A stretch of DNA of 64,000 bases from Hordeum vulgare subsp. vulgare (GCF_904849725.1 NC_058519.1:534944316-535008315); one strand, 5' to 3'; positions 23,259 through 36,094 are shown, counted from the first letter of the stretch. Program-made: numbers and translations. The notes: generated from the letters alone by a model not told the origin.

Positions 23259-24539
23259 TATGTCTTCTCGAGTAGAACACGAAAGTTTTTGTGGGCGGTG
23301 ATGTGCGTTTTGCTTCCCTCCTTAGTATTTTCTTGAGTGCGCGGTATTGTTGGATCGAAGCGGCTCGGACCGACATTACTCGTACGCTTACGAGAGACTG
23401 GTTTCATCGCTACGAGTAACTCCGTTGCTCAAAGATGACCGGCAAGTGTCGGTTTCTCCAACTTTAGTTCAATCGGTTTTGTCCGAGGAGGTCCTTGGAT
23501 GAGGTTAAATAGCAATTCATACATCTCCGTTGTGTTGTTTGCGTAAGTAAGATGCGATCCTACTAGATACCCATGGTCACCATGTAAAACATGCAACAAC
23601 AATTAGAGGACGTCTAACTTGTTTTTGCAGGGTATGCTTGTGATGTGATATGGCCAAAGATGTGATGTGATATAATGGATGTATGAGATGATCATGTTGT
23701 AATAGTTAATATCGACTTGCATGTTGATGGTACGGCAACCGGCAGGAGCCATAGGGTTGTCTTTAAACTAACATTTGTGCTTGCAGATGTGTTTACTATA
23801 TTGCTAGGACGTAGATTTAGTAGTAATAGCATGAGTAGCACGACAACCCCGATGGCGACACGTTGATGGAGATCATGATGATGGAGATCATGGTGTGACG
23901 CCGGTGACAAGAAGATCGTGCCGGTGCTTTGGTGATGGAGATCAAGAAGCACATGATGATGGCCATATCATGTCACTTATGAATTGCATGTGATGTTAAT
24001 CCTTTATGCACCTTATCTTGCTTAGAATGACGGTAGCATTATGAGGTGATCTCTCACTAAAATTTCAAGACGAAATTGTGTTCTCCCCGACTGTGCACCG
24101 TTGCGACAGTTCTTCGTTTCGAGACACCACGTGAAGATCGGGTGTGATAGACTCATCGCTCACATACAACGGATGCAAAACAGTTGCACACGCGGAACAC
24201 TCGGATTAAGCTTGACGAGCCTAGCATGTGCAGACATGGCCTCGGAACACATGAGACCGAAAGGTCGAGCATGAATCGTATAGTTGATATGATTAGCATA
24301 GAGATGCTTACCACTGAAACTATTCTCGACTCACGTGATGATCGGACTTGAGATAGTAGATTTGGATCATGTACGACTCAAATGACTAGAGAGATGTACT
24401 TTTTGAGTGGGAGTTCTTAAGTAATATGATTAATTGAACTAATTTTCATGAACATAGTCTAATGGTCTTTGCGAATTACGATGTAGCTTGCGCTATAGCT
24501 CTACTGTTTTTATATGTTCCTAGAGAAAATTTAGTTGAA
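23259..24539 (+). other. Untranslated leader of the Angela-like element
   Basis: No ORF of note. Around 23873-23945 the word GATGGAGATCA occurs three times. The same word in reverse complement is present in the leader of the BARE/WIS-like element (about 52678-52710), so it is a conserved leader feature. Confidence 0.6.
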
Positions 24540-27500
24540 AGTTGATAGTAGCAAACTTTGCACAGGATTGTCCTCATTGCTGCGCAGAAGGCTTATGTCC
24601 TTAATGCACCACTCGGTGTGCTGCACCTCGAGCGTCGTCTATGGATGCTGTGAACATCCGACATACACGTTTCTGATGACTACACGATAGTTCGGTGCAA
24701 AATACTTAATGGCTTCGAAGCAAGGTGCCTAAGACGTTTTGAAACGTCACGGAACATAAGTGATGTTCTAAAGAGATGAAATTGTGATTTCATGCTTGTG
24801 CCCTTGTTAAGAGGTACGAGACCTCCGACAAGATTCTTTGTCCACAAAGTAAAGGAGAAAAGCTCAATCATTGAGCGTGTGCTCAGATTGTCTGAGTACG
24901 ACAATCGCTTGAATCAAGTGGGAGTTAATCTTCTAGATGAGATAGTGATGGTCCTCCAAAGTCACTGCCACCAAGCTGTGAGAGCTTCGTGATGAACTAT
25001 AGCACATCAAGGATAGATACAATGATCCTTGAGCGATTCGCGATGTTTGACACTACGGAAGTAGAAATCAAGAAGGAGCGTCAATAGTTGATTGTTAGTA
25101 AAACCACTAAGTTTCAAGAAAGGCAAGGGCTAGAAGGGATACTTCGTGAAACGGCAAAACAGTTGTTGAACTAATGAAGAGACCCAAGATTAAACCCAAA
25201 CCCGAGACTAAGTGCTTCTGTAATGAGGGGAACAGTCACTGAGGCGGAGCAACTCTAGATACTTGGTAGATAAGAAAGTTGGCAAAAGTCGAAAGAAGTA
25301 TATTTTATATACATGATGTTGACGTGTACTTTACTAGTACTCCTAGTAGCACGAGGGTATTGGATACCGGTTCGGTTGCTAAGTGATTAGTAACACGAAA
25401 TGAAAGCTACGGCATAAACGGTGACTAGCTAAAGGCGAGGTGATGATACGTGTTGGAAGTGTTTCCAAGGTTGATATGATCAAACGTCGCACGCTCCCTC
25501 TACCATCGGGATTGGTGTTAAACCGAAATAATTGTTATTTGGTGCTTGCGTTAAGCATGGACATGATTGGATCGTGTTTATTGCAATACGATTATTCATT
25601 TAAAGAGAATAATGGTTACTCTATTTGCTTGAATAATCACCTTCAATGGTTTATTGAATCTCGATCGTAGTGTTACACATGTTCATGATATTGGTGCCAA
25701 AAAGATACAAGGTAATGATGATAGTACCACTTACTTGTGGCACTGCCGCTTGAGTCATGTTGGTATAAATTGCATGAAGAGGCTCCATGCTGATGGATCT
25801 TTATACTCACTTGATTTTGAATCACTAAGTGACATGCAAATCATACCACATGAGCAAGGCCTTGTTTTCATTGAGATGAAACAAGAACATAACTTGTTGG
25901 AAGTGATACATTTTAATGTATGCAATCCAATGGGTGCTGAGGCACGCAGTGGATATCATTATGTTCTTACTTCAATGACGATTTGAGTAGACACAAGAGT
26001 ATTTACTTAATGAATCACAAGTCTGAAATATTGAAAAGTTCAATTCTGTTTCAGAGTGAAGTTCGTCGTAACAAGAGGATAAATTGTCTACAATATGATC
26101 ATAGAAATGAATATCTGAGTTACGAGTTGTAGTACGCAGTTAAGACAATGTGGAAATTGTTTCGCAGTTCATGCCACCTGGAACATCATAGTGTGATGAT
26201 GTGTCTGAACGTCATAGCCACGCACTATTTGGTATCGTGCATGCTATGATGTCTCTTATCGAATTACCACTATCATTTATGGGTTATGCATTAGAGACAA
26301 TCGCATTCACTTTAAAATAGGGCACCGCGTATTTCCGTTGAGATGACACAGTATAGACTGAGGTTTAGAGAAATCTAAACTGTCGTTTCTTGAAAGTTTG
26401 GGGCTTCGACACTTATGTGAAAAAGTTTCAGTCTGATAAGCTCGAACCCAAAGCGGATAAATGCATCTTCATAGGATATTCAAAACAGTTGGGTACATCT
26501 CCTATCTCAGATGTGAAAGCAAATTGTTTGTTTCTAGAAACGGATCATTTCTCGAGGAAAGGTTTCTCTCAAAAGAATTGAGTGGGAGGGTGGTAGAACT
26601 TGATGAGGTTATTGAACCATCACTTTAACCAGTGTGTAGCAGGGCGCAGGAAGTTGTTCCTGTGGCGCCTACACCAATTGAAGTGAAAGCTGATAATGGT
26701 GATCATCGAGCATCGGATCAAGTTACTACAAACCTCGTAGGTTGACAAGGTCGCGTACTACTGCAGAGTGGTACGGTAACCCTGTCTTGGAGGTCATGTT
26801 GTTGAGCAACAGTGAACCTACGAGTTATGGAGAAAGCAATGGTGGGCCCGGATTCCGACAAATGGCTGGAGGCCATGAAATCCGAGAGAGGATCCATGTA
26901 TGAAAACAAAGTGTAGACTTTGGAAGAACTACTTGATGGTCATAGGACTATTGAGTAAAGATGGATCTTTAAAAGGAAGACAGACGATGATGGTGATAAG
27001 TCACTATTAAGAAAAGCTCGACTTGTCGCAAAGATTTTTCCGACAAGATCAAACAGTTGACTATGATGAGACTTTCTCACTCGTAGCGATGCTAAAAGTC
27101 TGTTAGAATTATGTTAGTAGTTGTTGCATTATTTATGAAATATTGCACATATGATGTCAAAACATTGTTTCCTTGATGGTTTCCTGGAGCAAACATTGTA
27201 TGTGATACAACCAGGAGGTTTTGTCGATCCTAAAGATACTAGCAAGTATGCAAGCTCCAGCGATCCTTCAATGGACTGGTGCAAGCATCTCGGAGTTGGA
27301 ATATACACTTTGATGAGATGATCAAAGATTTTGGGTTTGTACAAGGTTTATGAGAAACTTGTATTTCCAAAGAAGTGAGTGGGAGCACTATTGAATTTCT
27401 GATAAGTATATGTGGTTGACACACTGTGGATCAGAAGTAATGTAGAATTTCTGTAAAGCATACAAGGTTGTTTGAAAGGAGTTTTCAAAGGAATACCTGG

Positions 27501-28206
27501 ATTGTGCTACTTGAACATTGTGCATCAAAGATCTATGGAGATAGATCGAAAGCGCTTAATAAGAAGTTTCAACAAGATGCATGCCTTGACAAGTTTTTGA
27601 AGGAGTTCAAAATAGATCAGCAAAGAAGGAATTCTTGGTTGCGTTATGAGGTGTGAATTTGAGTAAGACTCAAAACCCGACCCCGGCAGAATAAAGAGAA
27701 TAGGCGAAGGTCATCTTCTATGCCTTGGTCGTAGAATCTGAAGTATGCCATGCTGGGTACCGCACCTGATGTGTGCCTTGACTCAAAGTCTGTTGAGAGG
27801 TACAGAGAGTGATCCATGATTGAATCACTAGCAGCGGTCAAAATTTATCCTTAGTAACTGATGGACTAAGGAATTTTTCTCGATTATGGAGGTGGTTAAA
27901 AAGTTCGTCGTAAAGGGTTACGTCGATGCAAGCTTTGACACTAATCCGAATAACTATGAGTAGTGAAACGGATTCGTATAGTAGAGTAGATATTTGGAGT
28001 ATTTCCGAATAGCACATAGTAGCAGCATCTATAAGATGACATAAAGATTTGTAAAGAACACACGGATCTGAAAGTTTCAGAACCGTTGACTAAAACCTCT
28101 CTCACGAGCAAGACGTGATCAGACCCCATAACTATATGGGTGTTGGATTCGTTGGAATCACATGGTGATGTGAACTAGATTATTGACTCTAGTGAAAGTG
28201 GGAGAC
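24540..28206 (+). pseudogene. gag-pol remnants of the Angela-like element
   Basis: Fragments only. Protease/GAG-preintegrase pieces lie at 25340-25670 (LPSGLVLNRNNCYLV) and the zinc region of integrase at 25654-25860 (YLWHCRLSHVGINCMKRLH). The start of the integrase core follows to about 25986 and the integrase tail is at 26390-26581 (CIFIGYSKQ). RT starts near 26830 and RNase H traces run to 28130. Many frameshifts and stops separate them. The polypurine tract AGTGGGAGAC ends at 28206. Confidence 0.8.
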
Positions 28207-30021
28207 TGTTGGAAATATGACCTAGAGGCAATAATAAATTAGTTATTATTATATTTCTTTGTTCATGATAATCATTTATTATCCATGCTATAATTGTATT
28301 GATTGGAAACACAGTGCATGTGTGGATACATAGACAAAACACTGTCCCTAGTAAGCCTCTAGTTGACAAGCTCGTTGATCAAAGATGGTCAAGGTTTCCT
28401 GACCATAGGCGAGTGTTGTCACTTGATAACGGGATCACATCATTAGGAGAATCATGTGATGGACTAGACCCAAACTACTAGACGTAGCATGTTGATCGTG
28501 TCATTTTGTTGCTACTGTTTTCTGTGTGTCAAGTATTTGTTCCTATGACCATGAGATCATATAACTCACTGACACTGGAGGAATGCTTTGTGTGTATCAA
28601 ACGTCGCAACGTAACTGGGTGACTATAAAGATGCTCTACAGGTATCTACGAACGTGTTCGTTGAGTTAGTATGGATCGAGACTGGGTTTTGTCACTCCGT
28701 ATGACGGAGAGGTATCTCGGGGCCCACTCGGTAATACAACATCACACACAAGCCTTGCAAGCGATGTGACTTAGTGTAAGTTGCAGGATCTTGTATTACG
28801 GAACGAGTAAAGAGACTTGCCGGTAAACGAGATTGAAATAGGTATGCGGATACTGACGATCGAAACTCAGGCAAGTAACATACCGAAGGACAAAGGGAAT
28901 GACATACGGGATTATATGAATCCTTGGCACTAAGGTTCAAACGATAAGATCTTCGTAGAATATGTAGGATCCAATATGGGCATCTAGGTCCCGCTATTAG
29001 ATATTGACTGAGGAGTCACTCGGGTCATGTCTCCATAGTTCTCGAACCCGCAGGGTCTCCACACTTAAGGTTCGACATTGTTTTATGCGTATTTGAGTTA
29101 CATGGTTGGTTACCGAGTGTTGTTCGGAGTCCCGGATGAGATCACGGACGTCACGAGGGTTTCCGGAATGGTCCAGAAACGAAGATTGATATATAGTATG
29201 ACCTCATTTGATTACCGGAAGGTTTTCGGAGTTACCGGGAATGACGAATGGGTTCCGGGTGTTCACCGGGGGGGTAGCCCACCCCGGGGAAGCCCATAGG
29301 CCTTGGGGGTGGCGCACCAGCCCTTGGTGGGCTGGTGGGACAGCACAAGAAGGCCCTATGCGCCATAGATAGAAAATCAAAGAGAAAAGAGAAAAAAAAG
29401 GGAGGTGGGAAAGAAGAGAAGGACTCCACCTTCCAATCTTAGTTGGACTAGGATTGGAGGAGGACTCCTCCTCCCTTGGTGGCGCAGCCCTGGGGGCTCC
29501 TTGAGCCTCAAGGCAAGCCTCCTCTCCCCTCCTCCTATATATATGGAGCTATTAGGGCTGATTTGAGACAACTTTTGCCACGGCAGCCCGACCACATACC
29601 TCCACAGTTTTTCCTCTAGATCGCGTTTCTGCGGAGCTCGAGCGGAGCCCAGCTGAGATTAGATCACCACCAACCTCCGGAGCGCCGTCACGCTGCTGGA
29701 GAACTCATCTACCTCTCCGTCTCTCTTGCTGGATCAAGAAGGCCGAGATCATCATCGAGCTGTACGTGTGCTGAACGCGGAGGTGCCATCCGTTCGGCAC
29801 TAGATCGTGGGACGGATCGCGGGACGGTTCGTGGGACGGTTCGCGGGGCGGATCGAGGGACGTGGGGACGTTCCACTACATCAACCGCGTTCACTAACGC
29901 TTCTGCTGTGCGATCTACAAGGGTACGTAGATCGGAAATCCCCTCTCGTAGATGGACATCACCATGATAGGTCTTCGTGCGTGTAGGAAAATTTTTGTGT
30001 CCCATGCGACGTTCCCCAACA
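28207..30021 (+). repeat. 3' LTR of the Angela-like element
   Basis: 1815 bp, TGTTGGAAATATGACC to CCCCAACA, closely matching 21416-23244. Confidence 0.93.
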
Positions 30022-31321
30022 GGGGAAGCCAAAGAATATTCTCGAGTATTAGGAGTTGAGTTGTCAATTCAACCACACCTGAAGGATTTAGTATCTGTAG
30101 CAAAGTTTCAGTAACAGAGTAGTGTGATAGTAATGGTAGCAATGGTAACAGTAGCAGCAGTGTAGGCTGTAGCGGTAACAGTCGCAAGGACCAGTAGGAA
30201 AAACTCGTAGGCATTGGATCGGTGATGGATAATTATGTCGGATGGTATTCAACATTTAACAGTTATAACATGGGGTGATATGTAACTAGCTCCAGTTCGT
30301 CAATGTAATGTAGGCATGTATTCCGTATATAGTCATACGTGCGTATGGAAAAGAACATTCATGGCATCTACTGTCCATCCCTCCCGTGGCAGCGGGGTCC
30401 TAATGGAAACTAAGGGATATTAAGGTTCTCCTTTTAATGGAGAACCGGAACAAAGCATTAGCACTTAGTGAATACATGAACTCCTCATACTATGGTCATC
30501 TCCGGGAGTGGTTCCTGCTATTATCACTCCGGGGTTGCCGGGTCATAACACATACTAGGTGACTACAACTTGCAAGATAGGATCAAGAACACACATATAT
30601 TGATGAAAACATAATAGGTTCAGATCTGAAATCATGGCACTCGGGCCCGAGTGAGAAGCATTAAGCATAGCAAAGTAGTAGCAACATCAATCTCAGAACA
30701 TAGTTGATACTAGGGATCAAACCCCATCAAAACTAACTCGAATACATGATAGATCTCATCCAACCCATCACCGTCCAGCAAGCCTACGATGAGATTACTC
30801 ACGAACGGTGAAGAGCATCATGGAATTGGCGATGAAGGATGGTTGGTGATGACGAAGGCGTCGATTCCCCCTCTCCGCAGCCCAGAACGGACTCCAGATC
30901 TGCCCTCTAGAGGAAGAACATGTGGTGGCGGCGGCTCTGTATCGTAAAACGCGATGAACTCTTCTCCTTGATTTTTTCCGGTCGAAAGAGAATATTATAG
31001 AGCTGGAATTGGAGGCTGTGGAGCCTTGAGGTGCTCACAAGCGTGCCAGGCCCGGCTAGGGGGGCGGGACTGGTGGACTTGTGAGCTCCTGGCTCCGTCC
31101 CTCCAGGTGATTCTTGTGCCAGTATTTTTTATATATTCCACAAAAAATCCTCATAAATTTCCAGGTCATTCCGAGAACTTCTATTTCTACGCAAAAACAA
31201 CACCATGGCAATTCTATTGAAAACAGCGTCAGTCCGGGTTAGTTCCATTCAAATCATGCAAATCAGAGACCAAAACAAGGGCAAAAGAGTTCGGAAAAGT
31301 AGATACGATGGAGACGTATCA

Positions 31322-31860
31322 TGCCACCGCGAGCCGTCTTGAACGGCCCCACCATGTCCAACCCCCAGATGGCGAAAGGCCATGACAAAGGGATGGTTTT
31401 GAGGGCCGAAGGCGGCATGTGGCTCTGCGCGCCAAAGCATTGGAATCCCTCGCATTTGTTGACCATGTCCACGGCTTCCTCAAGGGCCGTGGGCCAGTAG
31501 AATCCATGGCGGAACGCCTTGGCCACCGGGGTTCTAAAGGCGGCAAGATGCCTGCACTCCCCTCGTGAATGTCTCTGAGGATCTCTGTCCCTTTTCTGAT
31601 TCGACGCAACGCTGGAACATGCCAGTCACGCTATGCCAAACCAGCTCGTGATTGATGATGGCGTAGGCTGCAGATCGGTGCTGGATCTGCCTCGCCTCCG
31701 CCTCCGCTTGAGGAAGTTCGCCACGAAGAAGGAAGGCCAGGATGAGTTGAGCCCATGACGGAGCCGGCACAAGGGCTGGCTCCATCTCGACCTGAGTGTC
31801 GGGGGCTTCTGCAGCCCCCGCGCTTGATGAAGCAGTCGTAGGCTCGAGACGCTCTATCTC
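31322..31860 (-). pseudogene. pol: Integrase N-terminus of the Tat element
   Basis: Reading leftward: AYAIINHELVWHSVTG, a damaged stretch near 31560 with a frameshift in the His-His zinc part, then AFRHGFYWPTALEEA, CEGFQCF, and FAIWGLDMVGPF with the first catalytic Asp. It continues across the solo LTR into THLLVAIDKF at 21332. Integrase would insert the element cDNA. Confidence 0.83.
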
Positions 31861-32637
31861 TTATGTCGTCGTGGTAGCCGGCTCGCTGTCTACCTCCATG
31901 ACGTCCACCCACTGGGTGTCGAGACGACAGGATTCGAGGCCTGGCGGAGCCGGATTTGTTGTTGTAGCCGGCGAAGTAGTCGTAGCCGGAGAAGTGGTTG
32001 TAGCCGGTGCCGCAATTGGAGTCGGTAGAGCCAGTGCAGCCGGCACAGGAGTTGTAGTCGGCGCAGCTGGCGTAGCCGTAGGCGCTTGCACCGAGGAATC
32101 AGCCGGCATGAAAACTGATGCCGACTCTGGAGATGGCCTAATAGACGGCTTGTGCAGCTGCTTGAGGGAGACGCCAGCTGGGATGGCCTGTCTCGTGGAG
32201 CCAATCTTGGCCAATGTATCGGCCGCCTCGTTGTCCGCCCTGGGAACGTGGTGAAACTCGCAACCATCGAAAGGGTCGCTGAGCTGTTGGATGAGGAAGC
32301 GGTAGTTTTCCATGTTGTCGTCCCTGGCGTCCCATTCGCCAGAAACTTGCTGCACCACCAGGTCTGAGTCGCCGAAGTAGAGGAGTTGTCGGATGCCAAT
32401 CTCCTTGGCGAGCCGGAGGCCGTGAGCGAGTGCTTCGTACTTGGCGACGTTCTTGGAGGCGACGAAGTGGATCTCGAGAGCGTACTTGAGCTGGTCTCCT
32501 TTCGGAGATGTCAAGACAATGCCGGCTCCGAGACCAGTTCGCATCTTTGAGCCGTCGAAGTGCATCCGCCAATGAGTGGAGTCTGGAGGTGGCGGCTCAA
32601 ACTAGGTTTCAGCCCAGTCGACTAGGAGGTCGGCAAC
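31861..32637 (-). pseudogene. pol: RNase H and Pro/Ala/Thr-rich linker of the Tat element
   Basis: The RNase H core reads HFDGSKMRTGLGAG (first Asp), AKYEALAHGL (Glu), LLYFGDSDLVVQQ (Asp) and RADNEAADTLAKIG. A low-complexity linker of over 70 residues follows with PATTTS repeats, ending at a TAA at 31861-31863 after EPATTTT. An RNase H followed by a linker before integrase fits Tat-type pol, which has two RNase H-like regions in some members. The gene is cut at 32637 by the Athila element. Confidence 0.82.
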
Positions 32638-34080
32638 TCATACGTCTCCGTCGTATCTACTTTTCCAAACTCTTTTGCCCTTGTTTTGGACTCTAATTTG
32701 CATGATTTGAATGGAACTAACCCGGATTAACGTTGTTTTCAGCAGAATTGCCAAGGTGTTGTTTTTGCGTAGAAATAAAAGTTCTCGGAATGACCTGAAA
32801 AATTACGGAGAATTTTTGTGGAATATATGAAAAATACTGGCGCAAGAATCAACGGAGGAAGTGGAGCGGGGAGCCCACAAACCCACCAGGCGCGCCCCCC
32901 CCTGGCCGCGCCTGGCAGGCTTGTGGGGCCCACAAAACTCCACCGCCTCCAATCTCAGGTCGATTTAGTCCCTTTCGTCCGGAAAAAAATAAGGGAGAAG
33001 AGTTCATCGCGTTTTACGATACGGAGGCGCCGCCACCTCCTGTTCTTCCTCTGGAGGGCAGATCTGGAGTCCGTTCTGGGCTTCGAAGAGGGGAAATCGT
33101 CGCCATCGTCATCACCAACCTTCCTTCATCGCCAATTCCATGATGCTCTTCACCGTTCATGAGTAATCTCATTGTAGGCTTGCTGGACGGTGATGGGTTG
33201 GATGAGATCTATCATGTAATCGAGTTAGTTTTGACGGGGATTGATCCCTAGTATCCACTATGTTCTAAGATTGATGTTGCTACTACCTTGCCATGCTTAA
33301 TGCTTGTCACTAGGGCCCGAGTGCCATGAATTCAGATCTGAACCTATTATGTTGTCGCCAATATATGTGTGTTCTTGATCCTATCTTACAAGTTGTAGTC
33401 ACCTACTATATGTTATGACCCGGCAACCCCGGAGTGACAATAGCCGGAACCACTCCCGGAGATGACCATGGTATGAGGAGTTCATGTATTCATTAAGTGT
33501 TAATGCGTTGGTCCGGTTCTTTATGAAAAGGAGAACCTTAATATCCCGTAGTTTCCATTAGGACCATCCTGCCACGGGAGGGATGGACAATAGATGTCAT
33601 GCAAGTTCTTTTTCCTAAGCACGTATGACTACATACGGAATACATGCCTACATTACATTGACGAACTGGAGCTAGTTACATATCTCTCCGTGTTATAACT
33701 GTTGCATGATGAATAGCATCCGGCATAACCATCCATCACCGATCCAATGCCTACGAGTCTTTTCCTACTGGTCCTTGCTACATTAATTTGCCGCTACTGC
33801 TGTCACTACTGCTACTGTTACTCTGTTGCTAGTGCTATTACTTTGCTGCTACTACTGTCACTTCGCTGCTACTGGTTACTGTTGCTACTGCTGCTATCAT
33901 ACTACCTTGCTACTGATACTTTGTTGTAGATACTAAATCTTTCAGGTGTGGTTGAATTGACAACTCAACTGCTAATACTTTAGAATATTCTTTGGCTTCC
34001 CCTTGAGTCGAATCAATAAATTTGGGTTGAATACTCTACCCTCGAAAACTGTTGCGATCCCCTATACTTGTGGGTTATCA
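32638..34080 (+). repeat. 5' LTR of Athila element A
   Basis: It starts TCATACGTCTCCGTCG (expected TG changed to TC) and ends ACTTGTGGGTTATCA; 1443 bp. Its first 829 bp match 42265-43090. The inserted-into sequence is the RNase H of the Tat element. It contains GCTACTG-rich repeats at about 33790-33920. Confidence 0.9.
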
Positions 34081-34091
34081 AGACTATTTTC

Positions 34092-34109
34092 TGGCGTCGT
34101 TGCCGGGGA
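34092..34109 (+). other. Primer-binding site (tRNA-Asp type) of element A
   Basis: TGGCGTCGTTGCCGGGGA, complementary to the 3' end of plant tRNA-Asp with one change. It lies 11 bases after the LTR. Confidence 0.75.
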
Positions 34110-34159
34110 AGCACAGCTATATTCTCTGAGTCACTTGGGATTTACGTCTGCTAATCACT

Positions 34160-34413
34160 ATGAGGAATCCGATAGATCCAAGAACTAAAGTCTTGCCCTC
34201 AACTACGAGGACACGTAAGGAACTTCCATCTAACTCTGCACTTGATTCACCTTCAGTTATGAGTAAGTTTGCGACACCACCTCCTGCTAGAAATCTTGAT
34301 ATGTTGCATGTGCTTGATGATGCTACTTCTACTGCCCATGATGCTTATGATGATGCTATGCTTGATACTGCTTTGTCACTAGGCGCATTCCTTGATGCAC
34401 AAATTGCTAGAGT
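34160..34413 (+). pseudogene. gag: gag N-terminus of Athila element A, truncated
   Basis: MRNPIDPRTKVLP at 34160, then ARNLDMLHVLDDATSTAHDAYD, typical of the Athila-clade gag N-terminus in cereals. After LDAQIARV (about 34413) coding stops at a breakpoint with element B. The rest of gag and most of protease are lost. Confidence 0.7.
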
Positions 34414-34433
34414 TGTTGCTACTGTTACTCTGT

Positions 34434-36094
34434 TCGTCCTTATCATTAGGAACGACGGTGATACCTCCCTTCTTAGGTACGCAATGTACTGGACTTACCC
34501 AATCACTATGAGCAACAGGATAAATGATTCCTGCTTCCAGAAGCTTTAATATTTCTTTTCTAACGACCTCTTTCATCTTAGGATTCAATCTCCTTTGATG
34601 ATCAGCGACTGGTTTGAAGTCAGGATCAGTTTTAATCTTGTGCTGGCATAGAATAGGACTAATACCCTTAAGATCATCAAGAGTATATCCAATAGTAGCA
34701 CGGTGCTTCCTCCAAGTTTTTGGTAACTTCTTCTCTTCGTGCTGTGAGAGGAGAGCACTAATAATAATAGGATATATCTCCTTCTCATCAAGATAGGCAT
34801 ACTTAAGAGTATCAGGCTACTGTTTAAGCTCGAACGCAGGATTACCCTTTGGTGGGGGAGGATCCCCAAGCAGTTCAACAGGCAGATTATTCTTGAGAAT
34901 AGGATATTGTTCTAAGACAATTTTATCTATCTCATCTCTCTCCTCCATATGCATATCGTTTTCATGCTCAAGAAGATATTGCTCTAAATGATCCGTAGGA
35001 GGTACGACAATAGAGGCAAGAGCAATGATTTCATCCCTACCAGACGACTCTCTTTCATGGGGTTGTCTCCCAAACTTGGAGAAGTTAAATTCATGAGACA
35101 CACCCTCGAAACTAACAGTGACAGTCTGCTTAATGCAATCAATGTGAGCATTGACAGTGTTGAGAAAGGGTCTATCGAATATGATGGGACAAAAGCTATC
35201 TTGTGCAGTACCAAGGACGAGGAAATCAGTAGGATACTTCGTCTTACCACACAGGACTTCTACGTCTCTCACAATTCCCAGAGGGCAGATAGTGTCTCTA
35301 TTTGCTTGCGTAATAGTGACATCAATGGGTTCTAACTCAGCAGGTGCAATCTCATCTTTGATTTCATCATATAGAGAACGAGGTATTGCACTAACACTAG
35401 CTCCCATATCACATAAACCATGGTAACAGTGATCTCCTATCTTGACAGAAACAACGGGCAGGCCAACTACAGGTCCGTATTTGTCCTTCGCATGAGGTTT
35501 AGCAATTCTAGCGGAGTCCTCACAGAATTTGATAACATGCCCGTCTACGTCTTCGGCTAAGAGATCTTTCATAATAGCAACACTAGGTTCAACTCTAATC
35601 TCCTCAGGGGGTGCAAGTGGTCTAATGTAACCCCTACGTATCACAGTTGGAGCTTTAGAATAATCCTTTAACCTAGCAGGGTAGGGTGGTTTCTCAGTGT
35701 AAGCACAAGGAACAACGGGATCACTAAAAGCAATGACTTTCTCCTCAACTAGATTGATTTTGGCTATCTTGCTTTCTACAGGAGGATGATATTTAAACCA
35801 CTTCTCTTTGGGAATATCAACATGAGCAGCAAAAGATTCACATAGAGAAGCTACTATCTCAGAGTCAAGTCCATACTTAGCGCTAAAATCTCTAAAAGTG
35901 TTTGTCTAAACAAAAGATTTAACGCAATCAAACTGGAAATTCATACCTGACTCCTTACCTTCCTCCAGCTCCCAATCTTCAGAGTTGCGTTTGATTCTTT
36001 CCAATAATTTCCACTTGTGGTCAATATCCTTCTTCATAAAAGAGTCGGTACAAGAAGTGTCAAGCATGGTACGATCTTCATGAGAAAGCCGAGC
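34434..36094 (-). pseudogene. pol: gag end, protease and RT start of Athila element B
   Basis: Reading leftward from 36094: the gag end, with a TAA near 35908. The 35644-34817 frame follows, with a protease site CDMGASVSAIP (the usual Asp-Thr-Gly is Asp-Met-Gly, as often in Athila). Then come ILGR-like IIFDRPFLNT and an acidic stretch ending with TAG at 34817. The next frame carries RT N-terminus LNPKMKEVVRKEILKLLEAGIIYP and VHCVPKKGGITVV, where it breaks. Confidence 0.83.

Larger units (their letters stand above)
21416..30021 (+). mobile_element. Angela-like Ty1/copia element, complete structure but decayed
   Basis: 5' LTR 21416-23244, primer site from 23246, about 5 kb internal, polypurine tract up to 28206, 3' LTR 28207-30021. 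Perfect target duplications GGGGA occur at 21411-21415 and 30022-30026. The LTRs are clearly closely related. The internal region has no long ORF, in contrast to the BARE/WIS-like copy, so it was probably already defective when it inserted or belongs to a non-autonomous lineage. Confidence 0.93.
21333..31321 (-). repeat. Athila-family solo LTR, split by an Angela-like element
   Basis: On + it starts TGATAACCCACAAGTATAGG and ends GGAGACGTATCA, so it lies in minus orientation. It is homologous to the LTR at 32638-34080. Net length without the inserted copia element is about 1378 bp. No internal domain is attached and a perfect 5-bp duplication flanks it, so it is a solo LTR. The parts are 21333-21415 and 30022-31321. 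Confidence 0.9.
12434..32637 (-). mobile_element. Tat-clade Ty3/gypsy element with opposite-strand gene, heavily nested
   Basis: On the minus strand it reads (right to left) RNase H, linker, integrase, then a gene in the opposite orientation (15895-19785), then the 3' LTR (12434-15328). An extra antisense ORF between integrase and the 3' LTR is a known trait of some Tat-clade elements such as RIRE2 and Grande. The element is split by an Angela-like solo LTR, an Athila-family solo LTR (21333) and the Athila element starting at 32638. RT, gag and the 5' LTR are not seen and would lie beyond 64000. Confidence 0.8.

Noticed and set aside
31796..32254. 152-codon + strand ORF rich in Val, Ala and Gly
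   Set aside because: It is the shadow of the RNase H linker on the minus strand, whose conserved motifs fix the true frame.
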